DNA of 64,000 nt from Rhizopus arrhizus (taxonomy: Eukaryota; Mucoromycota; Mucoromycetes; Mucorales; Rhizopodaceae), in NCBI GenBank assembly GCA_024220505.1, contig JAKZZE010000007.1, positions 1,674,001 through 1,738,000 on the forward strand. The letters run 5' to 3'. Each line of letters starts with the position of its first letter. Positions within the stretch are counted from its first letter, which is position 1. A program made the translations under genes and the position numbers. Positions 57,363-64,000 of this stretch are shown in pieces. Below the pieces are notes generated by a model. That model was not told where the DNA came from and did not search any database. It was given only the letters and a program-made list of their open reading frames with translations.

Positions 57363-57410
57363 TTTAATAGCATAAATGTTTTGCTTAGAAAAGCAAAGAA
57401 AAAGAACATA

Positions 57411-57626
57411 TCATAAATTTGCTCTTGCATACCTGTATATATGAAAACTTTTGATCAAATAGCATGAACCAATGAAAGCATCTATAGCGTCACAAAGCCT
57501 TAGTTGTGTGTACATGATACAGTCATACATAGAGGGTAGTCTTAAATGTAAGGACAGCTGTAAGATACATGTTCTTATTACTGCTCGAGTCAGTTCATGA
57601 TGGTATTTAGACTTTTCTTCACACAT
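57411..57626 (-). other. Unidentified short ORF upstream of Fanzor relic
   Basis: 71 codons, MCEEKSKYHHELTRAVIRTC, then a Leu/Ile/Cys-rich helical segment. It is on the same strand as the Fanzor relic and ends 50 bp before it, but the splice phases I tried do not join it in frame. It may be a lost N-terminal extension of the Fanzor or another element's gene. Confidence 0.3.
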
Positions 57627-58000
57627 GGCTAATATTTTCCAAAAAATTTCAGGTAAGTAAAACTATCCAACAAGGAACTTTTTGATTATCCAATGTCTTT
57701 TTATTCTGCGTTATTGTGTAAAGAGAGAAAGTATCCGTCGTTCCTTTTTCTTCCTCTTCTTCTAAACCTCAGTTTTTGTATATTTGGCCAACCTCTTACG
57801 ACTATCATGAAAGCTGAAAATACCTTAAATAAACGCGCAACTCGTCTCAAAGCCTATGTTTTTATCGTCTAGACGTGATTGGGATACGATTTTACTTGTT
57901 AAGAGAATTTCGTCTGAATTAAGATATCCAGTAAGTTTCTCTATTTTCTTTAAATCCAAAGTCCACTGCACTTAAATGAGGTAATAAAGTTGTTACTTTT
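57627..58000. other. Spacer with a possible exon fragment
   Basis: A short plus-strand open stretch near 57857-57931 (MFLSSRRDWDTILLVKRISS ending at a GTAAGT) looks like a first exon, but no partner exon is visible before the inverted repeat. It may be part of the inserted element or a truncated gene. Confidence 0.25.
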
Positions 58001-58136
58001 TTTTTTTGCTCTTGCTTCCATAAGGGTTTTTTTTTAGCTTCTATTAAGTCTCTGTTGATCTAGTTTGGGCAATTATGGTGTCTTGAAACACCGCGTGCTC
58101 ATTTAAGCCTTTAAATAAAATATCTTGTTTAAACGT
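58001..58136 (-). repeat. Inverted repeat upstream of EBP2
   Basis: Partner of 55121-55252. It ends ~136 bp before the EBP2 start, so the two divergent genes SNU114 and EBP2 share the same upstream sequence in mirror image. Confidence 0.92.
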
Positions 58137-58271
58137 TGTAAGGGAAACTCAGGACATGCAAAACTATCCAGTCAAGTGGCTTATGTGACCGTCTTTCATG
58201 CCCTTTCTTTAAAAAGTATCGGAAAAAGAGAGGGAAGTAAAAGTATATTTTTTTCTTCAAATCAGATCTCA

Positions 58272-59296
58272 ATGTCTCGTAAAACTGAAAGAGCTGCTAA
58301 AAAAGCCTCCAAAAAAGCAGAGAAGGTGACAATAGAAGAAAAAGAAGAAGAGATTCCTGAAGCTGTTCTTCTTGAAGATAATTTCGAGAATGAAGAAAGC
58401 GAAGAAGAGATTAAAGTAAGTGAAGACGATGCTGAAGAAGAAGAAGAAGAAGAAGAAGAAGAAGGAGAAGAAGAAGAAGAAGAAGAGACACAGAAACAAC
58501 GTGCTATTCGTCCCAAGATTAATGACGAGGTAACTAAATTAATAAAGATTTTTTAATATGAGATCTAACAAAAAGCAATAGGCTGCCATGATTAGAATTA
58601 CAGAAGAATTCAAATTAAAGAATTTGCCTTGGATCGAAACAATGACTGTCACCTCTAGTAAACCAGTAGTTGTTGAGGATGCAACAGATGATATGGCAAG
58701 AGAATTAGCATTTTATGAACAAGCACTTGAAGCTGCTAAAATGGGAAGAGAATTAGTAAAAAAAGCAGGCGTAGAATTCAGTAGACCCGATGATTATTTT
58801 GCAGAAATGGTGAAAAGTGACGAGCATATGGCTAAGGTAAGATGGACAATTTGATAAAAAAATTGTAGAAAGGACAATTTTCCAACAAATATATAGATTC
58901 GCCAAAAACTATTGGATCAAGAAGCATCTATTAAGGCATCCGAAGATGCTAAACGTCAACGCCAGCTTAAGAAATTTGGTAAGAAGGTCCAAGTAGAGAA
59001 GCAATTAGAACGACAAAAGCAAAAATCAGAAACACTGGAAAAAATTAAATTACTCAAGAAGAGTAAGTTTGAACATATGGTATTGGAACGCATTTAACAA
59101 TCTTTATTTAGAGAGAAAGAATGAGGATCTGACAACCAATGATGACTTTGATATCGCTTTAGAAAATGTATCTAAAAAGCCAAAGACTGATAAACCAAAA
59201 GCAAAGATTGCAAAAGGATCAAAGGGTCCAAGGGGCCCAAAGGGTTCAAAGGGTTCAAAGGGTCCAAAGAAAGGTGGCAAGAAAACTAGACGATAA
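58272..59296 (+). CDS. EBP2: rRNA-processing protein Ebp2
   Basis: Four exons: 58272-58529, 58582-58836, 58897-59062, 59112-59296; 287 aa. After a Lys-rich start comes a long acidic run of Glu (residues ~55-75). The conserved core reads ELAFYEQALEAAKMGRELVK, FSRPDDYFAEMVKSDEHMAK and RQRQLKKFGKKVQVEKQLER. The tail is made of tandem GSKGPRGPKGSKGSKGPK units and ends KKTRR. Ebp2 works in the nucleolus in 60S assembly and 27S pre-rRNA processing. The start at 58272 is preferred over an upstream Met (58125) that falls in the inverted repeat. Confidence 0.93.
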
Positions 59297-59471
59297 CCCT
59301 TTTGTTAATAAAATATGATATACATTTATACAAAGAAACCGTTGGTCATTTACGTTGACATTAAAAGTCCTTATTTTATTTTTTTTGCTAATGTGAACTA
59401 TGGATAAATTAAAGTTCATGTGATTTAGAAGTAAATAAGTGAGTAAAAAAATGTTGATGTCAAGTGTACAT

Positions 59472-60451
59472 TTAAGCTGGATTGAATTCTGTCAACACAA
59501 CGACTTCTTGGTGCTGCTTGATTTTACAAATAAATTGCTTATCTCCATTAGCACGTTGTAAAGCCTTTTCATTCAATTGACTTTCTGCTGGATGTGTTGT
59601 TACCCAATGAATGGTAGTACAAATGATGCTAAGGGCCTAAAAGGATTGTAAATATTAAGTTTAAGGGAAAAAAAGGGAACTTACTAGAGCATTACTGCTT
59701 GAAGCAACCAGTCCTCTTTCAGATCCACTGAAACGAATCAAAACAATGTAATTAATACACAGCGTAAGTAAGGATATGATGGCGGTAATAGCATTACGCT
59801 TGGCCATCATATGAAGTGATGAAGATTGGTGAGCTGTCTGTTGAGCTGTTGTTGGGAAGTAATAAAACTTGGAAAAAATGACAGCAAACATAATATTCAT
59901 CAAAGCATCATAACACAAAGAGAGGATGGACGCTGGTAACTCTAAACCAACAGTGCAGTGGAAAGGGTAATCGATTGCAACGATATTAATTCTGAAAAGG
60001 ATCTGGAGGATCATGGTGGCTAGGGATGGAGATAAAAGTGCCAAACAAACTAAATACAAGCTGGACCGCATTCTTGAGGTCTTTGGTACAGAGATGATAT
60101 AAGCCTAAACAAGAAGAAAAAGAATATTAGTTATGAACGAATACTTGTTACTTGCTTTACCTTTTCAATGAAATAAAGATATAAAACTACTTTAGCAGCG
60201 GTCCCAATTAATGCAACATTAAACTGTGTCATGACACAAGAAATGAAGTTTCCATTATTAGTACTTGTCAACATACAAGCAATCAAATTAAATGCCCAAG
60301 AAAGGCCATATAAAATGAGCAGTAAAGCTCGAACATAATGGATTGGACCATCTATACTAGCTAACTTTCGACCAAAAATCAACGATACAATTGTAATGCA
60401 TGCAACACTATTCACTTCAGCTAGAATTTCCCATTGATCCGGCGAGTACAT
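59472..60451 (-). CDS. Multi-pass membrane protein, unknown function
   Basis: Three exons: 60451-60161, 60104-59685, 59636-59472; 291 aa. About seven hydrophobic helices, for example AEVNSVACITIVSLIFG, VRALLLILYGLSWAFNLIAC, SSLYLVCLALLSPSLATMIL, ALMNIMFAVIFSKFYYF and ITAIISLLTLCINYIVLI, suggest a 7-TM topology with a ~50-residue cytosolic tail. I do not recognise catalytic or ligand motifs; a receptor-like role is possible but unproved. Convergent with EBP2 (176 bp apart). Confidence 0.8.
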
Positions 60452-60484
<33 letters not shown>

Positions 60485-61026
60485 TAGAAGCTTTATTTAT
60501 TTTTTCTAAAGCAAAATACAAGATTAAAGGAGAAAGAGGAAAGGGAAAATAAACTTTTTTGTTTCTTTGGAGAAATATTTTATAAGGAGACACTCATACA
60601 GTACAATTTGATAACAACAAGTTTTAAAATAAGGAGTAGTAAAAAAGGATACAATTTGATCTATCTGTCAGGTTATACGAATAGCACGATTTATATTTGT
60701 CTATATAAAACAGGGAGAAAAATAAGTTGCTTCCTTTAATCATACGCTTGTTTTTGCTTTTTACATTTCGTCATGATAAGAAGGAGAAGGTCATATCATG
60801 ATGCATATCACTTTAAGCTAGATATAATGCATACCCTGATTTATGTGAGGAAATGTTTAACTGTCAGGGAGCTTCTAAAGTATGGCTCTTAATTCATTTT
60901 TTTATATGTTTAAAACAAATTTTTATTGGTCTTTGACATTTCAAATAAATCACAGTCAACACGATAAAAAAAGGGGACGCGACGTGATTTGTACGCGCCT
61001 CTTCATTTTTTGTTTTTGAAAAAATT
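60452..61026. other. Divergent intergenic region
   Basis: Holds a ~24-base A-run directly before the membrane-protein start and an AT-rich region up to TOF1, including ACGCGACGTGATTTGTACGC near 60976, which contains an ACGCG motif (MluI-box-like, often linked to G1/S genes in fungi). That fits a replication-fork gene but is only a motif match. Confidence 0.35.
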
Positions 61027-61387
61027 ATGGATTTTGAGCAGGATCAAATTTTAGAAGAAACAAAAAGCTACATTCTTGGACTTTGTTCAGCACTTGGTGC
61101 TTACGATGATCTACCATCTGAAGACGGAAATCGACATTACTCTGTAGGAGATGAAGCCCTTGGTAAAATTCTCTTACAATAAAAAAGCTGCATATAAATT
61201 AACCACTTTTTATTTAGCATGTTTAAAGGATCTGAAAAAGGCCATTCGTGTCGATAGTGAACATAGGGAGAAGACTGTATTAAATACAATTGCTCAATTC
61301 AATGTTATTGAAACTGATATTGTCCCGCTCATGTTATCGTTTGAAGGTCAATCAACCGAGGTTGCTAATCGTTTCATATTAGCGTGT

Positions 61388-61425
<38 letters not shown>

Positions 61426-63748
61426 TGAACATCTTTTGATTTTTATTATGAATAGTGGAACTGTTGGTCCCCATGACTTGGCCAGTAGAAAAAAGTCTGA
61501 ATAACGACGATGAAGAGGAACAACATGATCCCAACATGATTGATTGTTACAGAAAATACAAGCTAGGATTATTACAACCTGGAGTATTTGAAGTAATATT
61601 GAGCTTGATTGAGCCTGCTGTTCGTATACCATACAGGTATAAACTACAAAATGCTTTCGAGATTTATAACTCAACACATACACACATAGAGAACGATCCA
61701 TAAGAGACAATACAATGATACGACTTGTACTATACTTATTCCGTAATTTGGCAGCCATTCCAGACTTAAACATGCTATTATCAGGAACAGCAGAGCAAAT
61801 CAAGATGTCACATATGCAAGAATCTCTTATGATACGATTTTATGAATCAGATGTTATTGAACTGTTATTGACTATCTCATCTAACAGTACAAATAGACAG
61901 GATTCTTCAGAATGGAATGTGCTTGTGCTGGAAATACTATACAACCTTTTAGAGCATGTTGACCCAAAAAGTGTATTTGAATACAGACATGAAACAGATC
62001 ACGTAAGATTTGTGTATGATTTATTGAAAACCTGCATCACTTAGTAAATTTATTTATCTGCAGAAAAAAGCCGAATTACATGAGTTATCAAGCAAATTGT
62101 CTGATTTGTTAAGAAGCGAAAATGATCGCAAAAAACAGAAGCACACACATGCTCCCTCAAGACACAACAGATTCGGAGGCACATATATATTAGAAGATTG
62201 GGTAATTAATCGATTAAACAATATAGGCGGGTTGTATTGAAATCATCACTTCTTTTTTTAGGAAGGAAATCGATTAGTTTCTCATAAACAACAAGCAGGT
62301 TATGCTGATCTAAGTGAATTGGTAGATGGCGAGAAAAAAGAAAACAGGGTTGGTGTTAAGCGTAAATTGGCAGATCCAATTAAACCTAGAAAAGTATATC
62401 AAAATCCTCGAGCCTTGATGTACCTTAAAGCAACTGCACAATCTTTCTTGGAATCATGTTTTAATGGTAAAGAAAAAAAAAAGAAAACAACATTTGCGTA
62501 TCCGTACTCATCATTATCACAAAATATAGCATTCTTTTCTTCTATATTAAAAGATATGAAGCGAGAGGATAAGAAAATAGTATCTAAGGATTATACTCGC
62601 TACTACTTTTGTATGAGATGGTTTTTACAATATCACCTTTACGAAAAGAAGCAAAGCAGATTACGAAAAGAGAATACAATCAACCTGCCACTAAGAAGAG
62701 AACAAGAAGAAGATTCAGGAGCTATGTTGGATAACAAAATTTACGATTTTGATTTGGTTGCCAACGCATTTGACATGGGTACAATTTTATATTGCTTACA
62801 GCGTATCCGGATAAAAGTAGACGACAAATCCTGGTTTGAAGTGCAAGTGACAGTAGACTGTTTTAGACAAATGCTTGCGAGCCTTTATGAAATGAGTCAA
62901 TCAGAAGAAGAAGAATACCGAGATGCTGCCGATCATATTCAAAGCAACATATATTATGATCAATCGATTCTTGACCTTTTACACAGCCTTGTCAAAAATT
63001 ATCGTAATCAGTCCATACAATATCTCAAAACAGTAACTATGCTTACTCATGTATTACTGAAGATGCTTGAACATTATTCTAAAACAAAGAAAACATTGTT
63101 TATAAGGAAAAAAAAGAGCAAACGTTCACCACAAAAAAAGAAGAATAAGAAAAAAGAACCAAGCAGAGAGGAAGGAATTGAAGGAGACATAGAAGAAGAT
63201 GCTCAAATGGAAGACACTGATGTTAGAGAAAGTGAAGAAGAGGAGGAGGATGAAAACAGCATGACTTACAATGAACATGTCTTCAAATTTGAATCATTTG
63301 AAAAGGTGCCACATTAAGTCTTTTATTATTTTGTATACATAGCTAATAATACTCTCTTCATTAGAAATATATAAGTGAAGATATTATAAATGCATACTGT
63401 ACTCTATTAGAAGGTTATAAGGATTTGGAGCCTGAATATATACATTATATTACTAGCTTTTTTCACAGAATGATTGTGAAAAGAAATGCGGAATATCTCT
63501 TTTGGAAATTGCCTGTCATGGAATTATTTAACCGTATTATGCTTCATTCAAATAGATTCCCTCGAACAGAGGCACATGCTCAACTCAAAGAGCTTATTCG
63601 CTATTCAACAAGACAATTCTTCAAATATGCCTCTATATATCCACTGCTATTTGTAGAAGCACTTGTGCCTAGTATCAAAACCAATGTATCCGAACTGCAA
63701 ACATTTATTTCAAAATCTAAGCCTCAAGAGCAGGAGGAGGAGACATAA
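61027..63748 (+). CDS. TOF1: Fork protection complex subunit Tof1/Swi1 (Timeless)
   Basis: Seven exons: 61027-61162, 61218-61388, 61456-61636, 61690-62002 (or starting 61705), 62064-62201, 62262-63305, 63365-63748; 788 aa. The N-terminal TIMELESS domain is clear: LCSALGAYDDL, ALACLKDLKKAIR, LVLYLFRNLAAIPDLN, FYESDVIELLLTISSN, LVLEILYNLLEHVDP, HAPSRHNRFGG. A mid region has NPRALMYLKATAQSFLESCF; a basic/acidic stretch (KKKNKKKEPSREE) precedes the last helices. With Csm3 it stabilises stalled forks and signals to the checkpoint. It is shorter than many orthologues. Two acceptors 15 bp apart for exon 4 are both in phase. Confidence 0.93.
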
Positions 63749-64000
63749 TTATACACCATGTAAATAAACTCTGTAAAAAATTCATTATTGATTGCTACCC
63801 TTTTAAATTCTGATAAAGATTACACATATTGTATTGAGTATAAAAGCATGCTTATTCTTTAATAGTGTGCACCTTTTTTGACACATTTGAGTGTAACAAT
63901 ACACTGATTTTGTAATTTTTTAGTATCTTAAAAAGAGCGAGTTAAACCATCTGGTCTTTTGAAGAACGTACAAATAGTTAATTACCCATTCTTTTTTATA
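63749..64000. other. 3' flank of TOF1
   Basis: AT-rich; nothing recognised. Confidence 0.4.

Noticed and set aside
58125..58271. Upstream start for EBP2 (MFKRCKGNSG)
   Set aside because: This start lies in the inverted repeat; the same repeat gives a similar spurious start (MFKRRLSS) upstream of SNU114. MSRKTERAAKK fits the family.
38350..59296. A co-regulated ribosome-biogenesis cluster (RRP12, CGR1, EBP2)
   Set aside because: The genes are 9-16 kb apart, separated by unrelated genes and transposons, and such genes are frequent; chance is enough.
1..64000. tRNA or rRNA genes
   Set aside because: I looked for B-box-like GGTTCGAATCC signals and rRNA cores while reading and saw none convincing; a tRNA scan would be needed to be certain.

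Overview
The window looks like a TE-rich chromosomal segment of an early-diverging fungus, most likely Mucoromycota (Mucorales-like). The evidence is AT-rich spacers with long homopolymers, many 45-60 bp GT..AG introns, fungal-type housekeeping genes (septin Cdc11, PKA catalytic subunit, Rrp12, Ebp2, Cgr1, Trm10, Snu114, Tof1), and a mobilome of Tc1-like, DIRS-like, LINE and LTR elements plus Fanzor relics. I cannot name the species.

The left 25 kb is almost entirely nested mobile DNA. At 2853-7690 a dead Tc1-like gene is split by an AT-rich DDE element (3356-7166) whose transposase ends in a chromodomain, and that element is split by a second Tc1-like element (5226-6864). At 7936-13463 lies an element with ~180 bp terminal inverted repeats and an intact, spliced IS1595/ISXO2-type transposase; each of its arms has been hit by a copy of the same Tc1-like family. 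It abuts a DIRS-like gag/RT fragment (13464-14394). From ~15.1 to 23.7 kb runs a LINE ORF2 that stays in frame once four younger insertions are removed: a solo LTR holding another solo LTR, a Tc1-like element, and a Tc1-like element holding a further Tc1-like element with an intact 340-aa transposase. Two more solo LTRs follow.

From 25.7 kb the host chromosome appears: a mitochondrial PPR-like protein, a Cdc11-type septin, a PKA catalytic subunit, Trm10, a small PPxY membrane protein, Rrp12, a Cys-rich mini-protein carrying an in-frame TGA, and a small secreted Cys-rich protein. A second TE island (46-50.8 kb) holds DIRS RNase H plus tyrosine recombinase, an unknown ORF, a hairpin minisatellite and an intact 433-aa DDE transposase. 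Then come Cgr1, Snu114, an inverted-repeat-bounded insertion carrying a LINE ORF1 fragment and a Fanzor relic, Ebp2, a multi-pass membrane protein and Tof1/Swi1.

Functionally the host genes lean to ribosome biogenesis (Rrp12, Cgr1, Ebp2), RNA processing or modification (Snu114, Trm10) and the cell cycle (septin, Tof1); I see no operon-like logic. The most notable system is a pair of ~670 bp Fanzor (eukaryotic TnpB homologue) C-terminal relics at 33996-34665 and 56303-56973, sharing the same intron, the same lost zinc-ribbon cysteine and a nearly identical non-coding tail. Single-base homopolymer deletions break two essential genes (Snu114, PKA), which suggests sequencing error rather than true loss.
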